Source: Paraburkholderia aromaticivorans (GTDB taxonomy: Bacteria; Pseudomonadota; Gammaproteobacteria; Burkholderiales; Burkholderiaceae). From it: DNA of 64,000 nt. The stretch spans positions 1,550,001 through 1,614,000 of the forward strand of contig NZ_CP051516.1 in the NCBI RefSeq assembly GCF_012689525.1, given 5' to 3'. Position numbers and translations under genes: made by a program. Shown piece by piece: positions 40,901 to 49,286 of the stretch (its first letter is position 1; every line of letters begins with the position of its first letter). Below the pieces are notes generated by a model. That model saw only the letters and a program-made list of their open reading frames with translations, ran no database searches and was not told where the DNA came from.

Positions 40901-41103
40901 TCGAGCGGCGCGGTGACCGACGACGTCATCACGTCCGGGCTCGCGCCCGGATAGAAGGTCTGCACCTGGATCGTCGGATAGTCGACCTCGGGCAGCGCCG
41001 AGAGCGGCAAAAAGCGCAGCGCGACGAGACCGACCAGCATGATCGCCGCCATCAGCAGCGCGGTGCCGACGGGACGCAGAATAAAAGCGCGGGATGGATT
41101 CAT
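37981..41103 (-). CDS. mdtB: RND multidrug efflux permease, MdtB-like
   Basis: A 1040-residue RND permease that pairs with MdtC. It begins [20 protein letters not shown]. Conserved segments include [21 protein letters not shown] and [19 protein letters not shown]. Length equals the usual MdtB. It is encoded between the adaptor and MdtC genes, 18 bases after the adaptor stop. No TolC-like outer-membrane gene is in the window, so a channel encoded elsewhere would be needed. Confidence 0.9.
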   Translation of the reverse strand: MNPSRAFILRPVGTALLMAAIMLVGLVALRFLPLSALPEVDYPTIQVQTFYPGASPDVMTSSVTAPLERQLGQMPSLNQMSSQSSAGSSIITLQFSLDLPLDIAEQEVQAAINAAGNLLPSDLPAPPIYAKVNPADAPIITLAITSKTLPLTQVQDLADTRLAQKISQVAGVGLVSLSGGQRPAVRIQANPRALAAYGLNLDDLRTTISNLNVNTPKGNFDGPTRNYTINANDQLTDADAYKSAVVAYKNGRAVMLTDVATIVQGAENTKLGAWVDGTPAIILNVQRQPGANVIQVVDSIKKLLPQLQQALPAALDVEIVTDRTTTIRASVRDVQFELAMSVVLVVLVMYLFLANVYATIIPSLSVPLSLIGTLAVMYLCGFSLDNLSLMALTIATGFVVDDAIVMIENIARYVEEGEAPLEAALKGSRQIGFTIISLTVSLIAVLIPLLFMGDVVGRLFHEFAITLAVTIVISAVVSLTLVPMMCAKLLRHTPPHESHRFEAKAHRAIDWVIARYAVALTWVLNRQRSTLVVALITLVLTGVLYVYIPKGFFPVQDTGVIQAITQAPQSVSYASMAERQQELAAQILKNPDVESLTSFIGVDGSNITLNSGRMLINLKPRDDRSNTASDVIRQLQRDVAHIPGASLYMQPVQDLTIDSTVSPTQYQFMLTDPNISEFTTWVPKLVDRLRQSPELADVATDLQDNGQSVYIEIDRATASRYGITPATVDSALYDAFGQRIISTIFTQSNQYRVILEAQPEMQHFTESLKSIYLPSSTSTGGQVPLSSIARFIEKPAPLLVTHLSQFPATTVSFNLAPGSSLGAAVKAIDQAEKDVGLPASFQTRYQGAALAFQASLSNELFLILAAIVTMYIVLGVLYESFIHPITILSTLPSAGVGALLALLITGHDLDIIGIIGIVLLIGIVKKNAIMMIDFALYAEREEGKPPREAIYQACLLRFRPILMTTLAALLGALPLMLGTGAGSELRRPLGIAIAGGLIVSQLLTLFTTPVIYLAFDSLGRRARERFNRGKPTPPVTDAGN

Positions 41104-41121
41104 GCGGTAAGTGCCGTGCCT

Positions 41122-42522
41122 TTATTGCGAGGCTTGCGCCGCGTGTTTGCCATGATGCGCGTGGGCGCCGGATGCGCCCGACGCAGCGGCCGCGCCACGA
41201 GCGTCCGAGGCGCCGCGGGGCTTGTCGGCCGGAATGGTGATCTTCGCGCCTTCCTTGAGCCGGTCCGAACCGTCGATCACGACGCGCTCGCCGACGGCCA
41301 GGCCGGATTTGATGCTGGTGCGCTCGCCATCCACGGGGCCGATCTTGACCGGCCGCACGGTCACGGTGTTGTCCGCGTTCACGACGTACACGAACGGGCC
41401 CATCGAGCCGTTGAGCACGGCCGGCGTCGGCACGATCACGGCGTCCTTGATCGTATCGACCAGCAGGCGCGTATTCACGAACTGGTTCGGGAACAGCAGG
41501 TTCTTGTTGTTCTGGAAGATCGCGCGCAGCTTGACCGTGCCGGTGGTGGTGTCGATCTGGTTGTCCAGCGTTTCGAGCATGCCGCCTTCGAGCGACGTGG
41601 TGTTGCTGCGGTCATACGCGGTGACCGAGAGCTTCATGCCCGACTGGGTCTGCTGGATGATTTGCTGCAGATTGTCTTCGGAGGTGGTGAAGATCACGCT
41701 GATCGGCTGCAACTGCGTAATCACCACGAGGCCGTTGGTCAGACTTGGCGTCACGTAGTTGCCCGGATCGACCTGGCGCAAACCGACGCGTCCCGACACC
41801 GGCGCGGTGACGCGCGCATACACGAGGTCGAGCTTGAATGTGTCGATATTGGCCTTGTCGGACTTCACCGTGCCTTCGTATTGCCGCACCAGCGAGGCCT
41901 GCGTATCCACCTGCTGGCTGGCGATGGAGTCTTGCGAGAGCAGCGTCTGATAGCGCTTCAGGTCGAGGCGGGCGGTCTGCAGCAGGGCCTCGTCGCGCGC
42001 GAGGGTGCCTTGCGCGTTGTCGAGCGAGATCTGATACGGGCGCGGGTCGATCTGGGCCAGCACGTCGCCCTTCCTGACCATCTGGCCTTCCTTGAAATAC
42101 ACGTCCTGCAACACGCCGCTCAACTGCGGCAGCACGGTGACGTTGGCCAACGGCGTGACCGTGCCGAGCGCGGTCAGCACTACCGGCATTTCGCCCTGTG
42201 TCGCGGCCGCCACGTGAACCGGCTGCGGCATATTGGCCGTGGCACCGCCGCGGCCCGCGCGGCCGGCCCGGGCGCCGCTCGCGTCGCTGGCGCCGGCGGC
42301 GCCGCTCGCGTCGCCGCCGGGACCGCCCCACGGATGCCAGCGCCACAGCACGACCCCGAGGATGACCAGCGCCGCGATGATCAACGCGAGATTGCGGCCG
42401 CGGTGCCGCTTCACCATGCCTGGTGGCTGGTTCGATGTGCCGGCGGGGCCGCCGCTGGAGGACGGTTGGGAAGCCGGAGGAACAGGGCGTGTGGTTTCCG
42501 AATGCTTTTGTTGTTCGTCCAT
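41122..42522 (-). CDS. mdtA: RND efflux membrane-fusion protein, MdtA-like
   Basis: A 466-residue periplasmic adaptor. An N-terminal Pro/Gln/Ser-rich cytosolic tail of about 45 residues precedes one membrane anchor (LALIIAALVILGVVLW). A Gly/Ala/Asp-rich linker, barrel-sandwich text (VTVLPQLSGVLQDVYFKEGQMVRKGDVLAQID), an alpha-hairpin and a beta-barrel follow (LLFPNQFVNTRLLVDT). A second Ala/His-rich tail closes the protein. It links the MdtBC pump to an outer-membrane channel. First gene of the mdtABC operon. Confidence 0.9.
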   Translation of the reverse strand: MDEQQKHSETTRPVPPASQPSSSGGPAGTSNQPPGMVKRHRGRNLALIIAALVILGVVLWRWHPWGGPGGDASGAAGASDASGARAGRAGRGGATANMPQPVHVAAATQGEMPVVLTALGTVTPLANVTVLPQLSGVLQDVYFKEGQMVRKGDVLAQIDPRPYQISLDNAQGTLARDEALLQTARLDLKRYQTLLSQDSIASQQVDTQASLVRQYEGTVKSDKANIDTFKLDLVYARVTAPVSGRVGLRQVDPGNYVTPSLTNGLVVITQLQPISVIFTTSEDNLQQIIQQTQSGMKLSVTAYDRSNTTSLEGGMLETLDNQIDTTTGTVKLRAIFQNNKNLLFPNQFVNTRLLVDTIKDAVIVPTPAVLNGSMGPFVYVVNADNTVTVRPVKIGPVDGERTSIKSGLAVGERVVIDGSDRLKEGAKITIPADKPRGASDARGAAAASGASGAHAHHGKHAAQASQ

Positions 42523-42886
42523 CGGTTCGGTCAGGTGACTGGCTTGGATGTGAGCCGCTCGCGCGTTCGTGCCGTTTCGACAGTTCGGCGGACCGGCGCG
42601 CGAGTGGCATGACAGGCGGTTTCGACAACGGGTGCGCCGCGCTCGTTCAGCGCGATGCTACCCGAGGCGCGGGACAGAGATGTTAGCGCAATGCGGCATT
42701 GAAACAGGCGGCCGGAACGTTATCGCAGGGGAAAACGGCAAGCCGGGCGCGCGTCCCGCGACGGAAAGGCATGATCGTACGTCGCGGGCTCTGTAACAGT
42801 CCACCCGCGTATTTTTCTTTTGATTACGAAGGTTACAGGATGTCTTGCAATAACCTTCGCCGCCGGCCGGCGAACCCGCGGCCGGT
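42523..42886. other. Intergenic region between mdtA and the IclR gene, with a 9-base inverted repeat
   Basis: No gene is supported here. CGAAGGTTA (42827-42835) and TAACCTTCG (42851-42859) form a perfect inverted repeat 15 bases apart, about 30 bases beyond the IclR stop. It lacks a T tract on either strand, so it may be an operator, not a terminator. The mdtA promoter must lie in the part near 42523-42700. Confidence 0.4.
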
Positions 42887-43723
42887 TCAGGTATCGAGGC
42901 GGCGCCCCGGCGTGCCGCCAATCTCCAGCACGATTTTGGCGACGCACTCGAGCAGCGCCGGCGCGGCGCGCGAGATCAGCCAGTCGCGCGGGCATTGGTC
43001 GGCTGAGCCGCCGCAATTGACCGCATAGCGTTCGCCCGACGGTCCTGTGAAACCCACTGCGATTGCGTTCAGTCCGTCGTACCATTCGCCCGTGGCAATC
43101 GCGAAGCCGCGCTCGATGGTTTCCTGCAATGCGCTGTCGAGCCGGCTGCTGACGTGGCCCCAGTCGTCGCCTTCAGCCGCCTGCAAGCCGATCAGCAATT
43201 TTTCCCGTTCCGGCGCTTCGAGCGCGGCCAGATAGGCGCGGCCGATGGCGGTGCGGCTTAGATTCATGCGCGAGCCGATCTCGAGGCGCGACACCAGCAC
43301 CGCCGAACGTGGCCGGATCGCGTCGATCACCACCATGTCGAGGCGGTCGCGCACGGCCAGATGGACGGACAACGCCGTGCGTTCGGCCAGTTCGATCAGG
43401 AACGGCCGCGCGCGAGCGCGGATATCGAAGTTGCGCAGAAAGCCATTGCTCAACTCCAGCACCGACGAGGTCAGTACGAAACGCTCGCTGTCGGGCAGGC
43501 GGAACAGGAAGCCCGCGCTGACCAGGGTGGCGGTGATCCGCGACACGGTGGGCTTGGGAATGCCGGTCATCTCGGTCAGTTCGCGGTTGCTGAGCGGCGC
43601 GTCGGCGGCTGCGACGGAGCGCAGTACGGTCAGGCCGCGCGCGAGGGCGGTCACTTCGTCGCCGGGGCCGTCTTTGTCTCTGGCCGGATCTGCGGCGGTT
43701 CGGGAGGGCGTGGGTCGGTTCAT
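42887..43723 (-). CDS. IclR-family transcriptional regulator
   Basis: A 278-residue regulator. The winged helix at about residues 25-80 reads LSNRELTEMTGIPKPTVSRITATL. The IclR effector domain follows (RTALSVHLAVRDRLDMVVIDAI, SRTAIGRAYLAAL, ERGFAIATGEWYDGLNAIAVGF). IclR proteins usually control aromatic or small-carbon catabolism. No obvious target gene is adjacent: mdtABC lies downstream on the same strand and upstream is a gene-poor stretch. Effector unknown. Confidence 0.9.
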   Translation of the reverse strand: MNRPTPSRTAADPARDKDGPGDEVTALARGLTVLRSVAAADAPLSNRELTEMTGIPKPTVSRITATLVSAGFLFRLPDSERFVLTSSVLELSNGFLRNFDIRARARPFLIELAERTALSVHLAVRDRLDMVVIDAIRPRSAVLVSRLEIGSRMNLSRTAIGRAYLAALEAPEREKLLIGLQAAEGDDWGHVSSRLDSALQETIERGFAIATGEWYDGLNAIAVGFTGPSGERYAVNCGGSADQCPRDWLISRAAPALLECVAKIVLEIGGTPGRRLDT

Positions 43724-43892
43724 GTGTTTTTTTGGAACTTTATTTCAATTTCTTTCTTCGCAGCCTTGCTGGCGGTCGTCTCTCAAAGCGCGGGCGGCGG
43801 CCCCAAAATGGGGCATCGAAGTGATTTTTCATCAGAAGATTCATTGTATCGGAATATTTTTCCGCGACGGATGAAGCCTCTTTAGATTTTGC

Positions 43893-44129
43893 TTGACTTA
43901 GTCAGCATAACCATAAAAAATGGAATCTCATTTCGAAAGACGGTTTCAGGTTCTGCATTTTGAAGTTTTTGAACCTGCCGTGGCCCGCACAATGTCTGTG
44001 TCGAGTGTCTTCTCATAGTCCACCGTAACAGTCCATGTCGCGCTCTGTACAGGCGCCGCATCGCAGGCCAAACTTTCGAATACCGTCTCTCAGGTTCTAG
44101 CACGGCCCTCGGAATGGCTAGAACTTTTT
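43893..44129 (+). ncRNA. Candidate small RNA upstream of tandem terminators
   Basis: Between the IclR gene and the next supported gene there is no convincing ORF on the plus strand. TTGACT (43893-43898) followed about 15 bases later by TAAAAA is a possible promoter. Two Rho-independent terminators in a row end the stretch. Together they suggest an independent transcript of roughly 200 bases. No RNA family was recognised and the 5' end is a guess. Confidence 0.3.
44094..44129 (+). terminator. Rho-independent terminator, first of two
   Basis: GTTCTAGC (44094-44101) pairs with GCTAGAAC (44117-44124), followed by TTTTT. Confidence 0.75.
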
Positions 44130-44131
44130 AA

Positions 44132-44162
44132 GGCGTCACGGCAACGTGACGCCTTTTTTTTT
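44132..44162 (+). terminator. Rho-independent terminator, second of two
   Basis: GGCGTCAC (44132-44139) pairs with GTGACGCC (44146-44153), followed by nine T. This is the strongest terminator in the window. Confidence 0.9.
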
Positions 44163-44177
44163 CGGCTTGTCGGCGCA

Positions 44178-44233
44178 CAACAAAGTTTGCGGCATTCATT
44201 AAACGCCCCTTTGCGTGCAACAAAGTCTGCAGC
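44178..44233 (+). repeat. Pair of 16-base direct repeats, 40 bases apart
   Basis: CAACAAAGTTTGCGGC at 44178 and CAACAAAGTCTGCAGC at 44218 differ at two positions and start exactly 40 bases apart. The spacing of about four helical turns would suit a regulator binding on one face of the DNA. No gene start is close on the plus strand. Confidence 0.5.
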
Positions 44234-44264
44234 TTTGCTCAATTGGATGATGCGCGGCAGCAAA

Positions 44265-44660
44265 TCAGGATGTTGCGCCGGCCCTTGATGCCGACCGACC
44301 TGACGCGCAGGCTACTGAGTCGCCAAGGCGGCGATCGACGTAGTCTCCAGGCGCTTCCGCCGGGTCAGATGACAGCAGAAGACAAGGGTCGACGCTCAGG
44401 GCTATGGCAAGCCGATTGACCATATCCAAGAACGACACGAGGCGACCCGACACAATCCGGTCGACCGGAACGACTTTGGAGTTTTGGCCGCAGCCGGCGA
44501 GGATTTGCCCGGAGAGGTGGTCATTCGACCCGCGCAAGACCTGCACAGTATCCCGGAGTGGTCGGGTGACGAACAAGGTGGGCGCGCCGTGCAAGAGGTT
44601 AACGCTGGTTGCAAGCGAGCTCCACAACAGCACTGTCACTACCACACCTAATACGGCCAT
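44265..44660 (-). CDS. Hypothetical protein with N-terminal membrane segment
   Basis: A 131-residue ORF whose ATG at 44660 is preceded by GGAGA at good distance. It begins MAVLGVVVTVLLWSSLATSV, a membrane anchor or signal peptide. The rest has no recognised domain (SGQILAGCGQNSKVVPVDRI, then a Ser/Arg/Ala-rich tail). The good ribosome site favours a real gene, but there is no family support. Confidence 0.4.
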   Translation of the reverse strand: MAVLGVVVTVLLWSSLATSVNLLHGAPTLFVTRPLRDTVQVLRGSNDHLSGQILAGCGQNSKVVPVDRIVSGRLVSFLDMVNRLAIALSVDPCLLLSSDPAEAPGDYVDRRLGDSVACASGRSASRAGATS

Positions 44661-45021
44661 CTCATCTCTCCAAAGAGACCGGATCTGCAGCATGCAACTG
44701 CGGCTGTCTTCCTTCTCAAAGTGGGAAATGGTCGGCCCAGTTTCCTACGTTTGAAATTGCGTGAATCGCGAGCGGGCTATGCCGCGAAAAAAACCGAACC
44801 CCGGGAGATTCACTTTCTGCGGAGCCTTTGCACCGTTTAACGGGTCATCCGTATACGGGAGAACACGTAGGTCTATAAGCCAATCGGAGGCCGCAGCAGA
44901 AATTGCTGTCGAGCCGAGCAGAGACGGTGAAAGCTGCTGTTCGGCCGCTCGATTAAAGTTCTGGTTGCCGCATCTGCTCAATACACTTAAGTCTCCATCT
45001 GGACATACGAGAGGAGTAACC
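44661..45021. other. Intergenic leader before the tandem HAD genes
   Basis: No gene is supported. The open frame of the first HAD gene extends back to 44761, but the upstream part has no domain text and the GAGGAG-led GTG at 45022 is clearly the start. A 10-base palindrome CCGTATACGG lies at 44849-44858. Confidence 0.4.
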
Positions 45022-45747
45022 GTGGAACTGACCGACTTCGACGCCCTTACCTTTGACTGCTATGGCACCTTGATTGACTGGGAGAGTGGCATTTTCCAAG
45101 GCCTGAAGCCGTTGCTCGAGCGTGCCAGGACGCCGCTCACGCGCGACCAGGTTCTGGAGGCCCATGCTCGCCACGAATCGTCGCAGCAGAAGTACACGCC
45201 GGCGAAGCGCTATCTGGAACTGCTGCCCATCGTCTACAAGCGACTGGCCGAAGAATGGGGCCTCTCGTTCACTTACGAAGAATGCGTGGCCTACGGTCGC
45301 TCGGTGCAAAATTGGCCTGCGTTTGAGGACAGCGCCGAAGCGCTGCAGTACCTGAAGAAGCACTACAAGCTCGTCATTTTGTCGAACATCGACAATGAGA
45401 GCTTTACGTACAGCAACGCCAAACTGCAGGTCGAGTTTGACGCAATCATCACGGCGGAAGACGTTGGCTCATACAAGCCGTCGCCGCGAAATTTCGAATA
45501 CATGCTCGAGAAGCTCGGTGACCGCGGCATCAAGAAAGAAAAAATCCTTCACACGGCCGAAAGTCTTTTTCATGACCACAAGCCCGCAAACGAGTTCGGA
45601 TTGGCATCGTGCTGGATTTATCGCCGGCATTCGCAGACGGGCTTCGGTGCGACGATGAACCCCCGCATGCAGCCGAACATCGACTTCCGGTTCAACAGCA
45701 TGGCCGACTTCGCCAAAGCACACCAGGAAGCACGGGCAAAGAAGTAA
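45022..45747 (+). CDS. HAD-family hydrolase (annotated type: 2-haloacid dehalogenase-like), first copy
   Basis: A 241-residue HAD hydrolase starting at a GTG preceded by GAGGAG. Motif I is [13 protein letters not shown] (nucleophile Asp near residue 10), motif II LSNID, motif III lysine in [12 protein letters not shown] and motif [15 protein letters not shown]. True L-2-haloacid dehalogenases have SSNAWD at the last position; this text differs, so dehalogenase activity is doubtful. The natural substrate is unknown. A paralogue follows 115 bases downstream, then an Lrp regulator. Confidence 0.85.
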   Translation: MELTDFDALTFDCYGTLIDWESGIFQGLKPLLERARTPLTRDQVLEAHARHESSQQKYTPAKRYLELLPIVYKRLAEEWGLSFTYEECVAYGRSVQNWPAFEDSAEALQYLKKHYKLVILSNIDNESFTYSNAKLQVEFDAIITAEDVGSYKPSPRNFEYMLEKLGDRGIKKEKILHTAESLFHDHKPANEFGLASCWIYRRHSQTGFGATMNPRMQPNIDFRFNSMADFAKAHQEARAKK

Positions 45748-45862
45748 GTCATTGATGTCTTGTCAGCGTCACCGAGGCGCGGGCTATCCTCGCGCTGAGG
45801 ATGTTGACATGACATTTGCTGCGCAACGGGGCGTATGAAGGCACTGATACATAGGGGGCGTT

Positions 45863-46588
45863 GTGGCTTTGACAGATTTCAAGGCACTCACATTTGACTG
45901 CTACGGAACGCTGATTGACTGGGAGTCAGGCATCGCATCGGGTCTGTCGGAGCTTGCCTCGCGGGCGCCCGAACCTTTAGCACGTGATGAAATCCTTGAG
46001 GCCCATGCACGTCATGAGTCGTATCAACAGAAGATGACGCCCGCGATGCCCTATGACCAGCTCCTTCGGGTTGTGTACAAGCGCCTGGCGGAGGAGTGGG
46101 GCCTGCGTTACAGCTGGGCCGAGGCGGTTGCGTATGGCGCCTCGGTGGGAGATTGGCCCGCCTTTCCGGACTCGGCGAGCACGCTGCAATATCTCAAGAA
46201 GTATTTCAAGCTGGTGGTCGTATCCAATGTGGATAACCGAAGCTTCAGAGCGAGCAACGCGAAGCTGGCGGTCGACTTCGATGCAATCGTGACAGCAGAG
46301 GATGTAGGTTCGTACAAGCCGTCGCGGAATATCTTCGAATATCTGTTCTCGACGCTGTCGGCGATGGGCATAGGAAAGGACGATACACTCCATATCGCCG
46401 ACAGCATTTACCACGACCATGAGCCTGCGAGTGAGCTGCAGCTTCGTTCATGCTGGATTCACCGGCGCTATGAGCAGCGCGGATTCGGCGCAACGGCGAA
46501 GACTACTGTCGAACCATCGGTCGACTACAAATTTACCAGCATGGCGCAGCTGGTCAAGGCGCATCACGAGGACTTGGCAAACGGATAG
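45863..46588 (+). CDS. HAD-family hydrolase, second tandem copy
   Basis: A 241-residue paralogue of the preceding protein with the same length and the same blocks: [45 protein letters not shown] and HIADSIYHDHEPA. It begins at a GTG. The pair is a tandem duplication that has since diverged (many changes throughout). Its stop overlaps a possible GTG start of the Lrp gene (TAGTG), so it and the regulator are coupled. Confidence 0.85.
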   Translation: MALTDFKALTFDCYGTLIDWESGIASGLSELASRAPEPLARDEILEAHARHESYQQKMTPAMPYDQLLRVVYKRLAEEWGLRYSWAEAVAYGASVGDWPAFPDSASTLQYLKKYFKLVVVSNVDNRSFRASNAKLAVDFDAIVTAEDVGSYKPSRNIFEYLFSTLSAMGIGKDDTLHIADSIYHDHEPASELQLRSCWIHRRYEQRGFGATAKTTVEPSVDYKFTSMAQLVKAHHEDLANG

Positions 46589-46635
46589 TGCAGTCGCCTT
46601 CAACTGACACAGCAGCCAATTCGAGCACGCACGAT

Positions 46636-47142
46636 ATGCGACAGAAGCTTGACCGGACCGATATAAAAATCCTCGCCGAACTGCAGAAGAACGGCAACAT
46701 GACGAACGCAAATCTCGCGAGCGCCGTTGGGTTGTCCGCGAGTCCTTGCCTGCAGCGTGTGAAGCGTCTTGAAGCCGCAGGAATCATATCCGGCTACGGA
46801 GCGCACTTGAACCTGGCCAAACTAACCAGCACGGTCACGGTCTTCACTGAAATCATGCTTCACGACCACAGGCGTGAAGATTTCACGCGCTTCGAAGCGA
46901 ACCTGCGTGATTTTGATGAGATTACCGAGTGCCATCTCGTCAGTGGAGGCTACGACTACCTCCTTAAGTCCATCGTCAAAAACATTGGCCATTACCAGGA
47001 AGTCATCGAAAAGCTGGTCGACCGCAATCTCGGAATCGAGAAATATTTTAGCTACATCGTCATTCGGTCGCCCTTCGTCAAACAGACGATGCCGCTCGAC
47101 AAGCTGCTATCCGACGACGATCAGGAGGAGCGTGCACGATGA
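46636..47142 (+). CDS. Lrp/AsnC-family transcriptional regulator
   Basis: A 168-residue regulator. The N-terminal helix-turn-helix (KLDRTDIKILAELQKNGNMTN, then LASAVGLSASPCLQRVKRLE) is followed by a RAM ligand-binding domain (ITECHLVSGGYDYLLKSIV). Lrp-type proteins sense amino acids. The nearby D-amino acid dehydrogenase gene at 49287 is a possible target. The ATG at 46636 gives the usual length; a GTG at 46588 overlapping the HAD stop would add 16 residues. Confidence 0.88.
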   Translation: MRQKLDRTDIKILAELQKNGNMTNANLASAVGLSASPCLQRVKRLEAAGIISGYGAHLNLAKLTSTVTVFTEIMLHDHRREDFTRFEANLRDFDEITECHLVSGGYDYLLKSIVKNIGHYQEVIEKLVDRNLGIEKYFSYIVIRSPFVKQTMPLDKLLSDDDQEERAR

Positions 47143-47453
47143 GGACCGTTCAGTATGTTTGCTCCGCGAGCAGCAGGAAAATCAATGGAAGCCTTGACGA
47201 GAACACTGCGTGGTTCGAGTTTCATCAGGTTGCCCATCTGTTCGGCATGAGTCTCGAACAGGCCGCGAAGTTACTTCGGCAAGCTGGCGCGACCGGCGAC
47301 ATTAACCCTTCAAAAGACGTAAGGTCGTCCCACCGTTGCAAATGCCTGTTAAGCCACCGGGCAGTCGTCGCCGTCGGATATCACGTCAACTTTGGTCGGG
47401 CGACAGCGTTCCGTCTTTGGTGCGCCTCGGGCCTGACGGCCCTGTTCCGTTAA
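47139..47453 (+). pseudogene. RhuM-family remnant
   Basis: A 104-residue frame overlaps the Lrp stop by four bases (ATGA). It reads like the N-terminal part of RhuM/Fic-associated proteins: ENTAWFEFHQVAHLFGMSLEQ corresponds to the family's ETVWLTQ..IA.LFGV block, and AVVAVGYHVNFGRATAFRLW corresponds to its AIISVGYRVNS..G..FR.WA block. Intact RhuM proteins have over 300 residues, and the segment between the two blocks is shortened here. It is most likely a decayed fragment of a mobile-island gene. Confidence 0.5.
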
Positions 47454-47838
47454 ATCTCTCTCCTCTTATCGGTAGTTCGACAGAATCCCGTCGAACACTT
47501 TCTCAGCCGTACAGCTGAGGTGCCTCCGCGGCAACTGCCGGCACCGTGCAACCCCATTGCTCGCAGCCATTTGATGTTGCCGGCGACGGTTGACGACCCC
47601 CTCCCTTCTCCGATGTCGAGCCGTATGCAACGTCTAAATCAGACGACGCCGTTTCCTATGTTTCGTCGATTGGTGTCAAAAAGACTTGCATGAATACTGG
47701 CTTGGGTCGGCACGCGGCCTGATGTCATTTAGCGGCTAACGCTTCATCTGATTTCACCGCGTCCCGAATTCTCTGCATTCAATGGCACGCCAACTTCAGC
47801 GTCGCCGTCAACACGCCTATATCTATCAGAGGGGACAA
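47454..47838. other. Gene-free stretch between two remnants
   Basis: No supported ORF, repeat or terminator was seen. It links the RhuM-like and CobW-like remnants and may be decayed coding sequence. Confidence 0.4.
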
Positions 47839-48524
47839 ATGAAACGTGAAATGTTGTGTGCCGCGTTGCTGATTGGCACGACAAATTGCATCGCGCAAAG
47901 TTCGGTGCGGCTCAAGCTCCATCTGGTTACAACCTACGATTGCAGTCGACGTGCGTTGCAGACTGCCGACTTTGAAGACGCTGCAGCTCAACTTGCGGCA
48001 GCCAACACGATTGTTCTTACCAAGATTGACCTCGTAGCCAACGAGAGACGTGACGAGGCGCTAGAAGTCGTGGCGTCCGCAAATCCGGTAGCAAAAATCG
48101 TTAACGAGTTTTCTGCTGCGGTTCGTGCACGGCAGGCGTTTCTGGCGCCCAGCGAGAATGAGGACGTCGTCGGGAACGGGGACGCTAAGCAGCAAGAGCG
48201 GAGGAGTCTGCTCCATCCGAGAATCCGGGTGTTTCGTGCAAAATTCGATGAAGATTTTCCCTGGGAGGCTTCGTTGGACTGGCTCGAAAACATAGCCGGT
48301 GCGCTTGGGAACGACTGCTGCGCATTAAAGCAATTGTTCCAGGAGAGAAAGGCAATGACCGAGTTCTCTTGCACAGCGTGGGGGCGACATTCTCAGCACC
48401 TCGCCGCCTCAATCGGGACAACGCGCCGCCGCTTGGCGCCATTGTTATCGCGCGGGACTGCGGGAGCCGAGAGTTGGAGTCCATCCCGGTTGCGCACAGG
48501 GTAAGCTGGTTCACGCAACGATAA
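47839..48524 (+). pseudogene. CobW/COG0523 GTPase remnant, truncated and frameshifted
   Basis: From about 47911 the frame reads like the middle of a CobW-type metal chaperone: AAANTIVLTKIDLV (G4 NKxD-like motif) and FPWEASLDWLENIAGALGND. At 48315 one base is missing: GACTGCTG for GACCTGCTG. In the next frame the family text continues as LLRIKAIVPGEKGND, LHSVGATFSAPRRL and GAIVIARDC, to a stop at 48522-48524. The P-loop and GCxxC metal site are absent. An ATG at 47839 after AGGGGA begins an unrelated short N-terminus. Confidence 0.7.
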
Positions 48525-48767
48525 GAAGGGGACTCGATTGCAGGAGCGCCCAGTTGTGCGGCTAGGCGCGAGCCAACACGCCCAGCGCTCAGACTCACGT
48601 CTCAGAACACTTTGCGATGCTGGGTGCTGCATATGCGCATCGGTCCGAGACTCGCGTGAACAACGTCAGTGGTGTTCCACCGAGACTGCTAGTCCAGGCA
48701 TGCGCATTGCGTGCGGTTGAGATGCGCCGGTCTCATTGTTTCGCCGGTGCGGCGGCAGGCTTATGCG
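48525..48767. other. Gene-free stretch upstream of the first micro-lipoprotein
   Basis: No gene is supported. Short frames here lack ribosome sites and domain text. Confidence 0.4.
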
Positions 48768-48847
48768 ACACGTTTCGTTACACATAAACACGTCGGTAAT
48801 TCCCTCTCTCGATAGCGCGGTTTCGAGAACAACGAGTGGGGCATTGT
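48768..48847 (+). promoter_or_regulatory. Conserved 80-base upstream block, copy A
   Basis: These 80 bases before the micro-lipoprotein start align without gaps to the 80 bases at 53917-53996 before its paralogue. The most similar part is ACACGTTTCGTTACACA followed by CGGTAAT. It probably contains a shared promoter. Confidence 0.5.
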
Positions 48848-48970
48848 ATGAAGAAAATCCTTGTATTGACGCTAGTGGCCATATGTCTGGGAAGCGCGTT
48901 GAGCGGCTGTATTGTTGTTCCCGAGGGCGGCGACTATCACCATCACCACGAAGACTATGGGCGTTACTAA
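48848..48970 (+). CDS. Micro-lipoprotein, copy A
   Basis: A 40-residue protein, too short for most gene finders. It begins MKKILVLTLVAICLG and has the lipobox LSGC at about residue 20, so it should be lipidated after signal cleavage. The mature peptide is only about 21 residues, GIVVP-like (CIVVPEGG) with a His/Tyr/Asp-rich tail including four His in a row. A possible metal-binding role is suggested by the tail only. A paralogue is encoded at 53997. Confidence 0.7.
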   Translation: MKKILVLTLVAICLGSALSGCIVVPEGGDYHHHHEDYGRY

Positions 48971-49036
48971 CTGAAGCTGTTGCTGCATGGGTGCGGCTGG
49001 ACTCACCTGTGCATACCTATGGGAAGGGAGGACAGA

Positions 49037-49150
49037 ATGAACATCACATGTAGTCGTCTGTTTGCCATAACCCTCGTGACGGGTCTTGGCATCGGCGCGC
49101 CGACACCGTCTGAAGCGTTACGCACGCTCGCTCATTGGAGAAACAGTTGA
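49037..49150 (+). CDS. Small exported peptide, hypothetical
   Basis: A 37-residue ORF with a very good ribosome site (GGGAGG, 6 bases before ATG). It begins MNITCSRLFAITLVTGLGIG, which is signal-peptide-like. The remainder is short (APTPSEALRTLAHWRNS). No family recognised; the strong ribosome site is the main evidence. Confidence 0.4.
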   Translation: MNITCSRLFAITLVTGLGIGAPTPSEALRTLAHWRNS

Positions 49151-49176
49151 TTAAACCAAAAACATTTCTGTAAATA
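49147..49176 (+). promoter_or_regulatory. Probable sigma-70 promoter for dadA
   Basis: TTGATT (49147-49152), an 18-base spacer and TAAATA (49171-49176) lie in an AT-rich stretch about 110 bases before the dadA start. Confidence 0.35.
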
Positions 49177-49286
49177 ATAATGACAACTGCCGCATCCCGG
49201 ATACTATTCATACATCAACTTAGATTGGCTGGTTTTTAAGCATTTTCAAGCTGTTTGCGTTCATTTTGGCTGCGGAGTCAGTATCT

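Noticed and set aside
43882..44103. Small minus-strand ORF of 73 codons
   Set aside because: No ribosome site or family text, and it would be antisense to the terminator-ended stretch.
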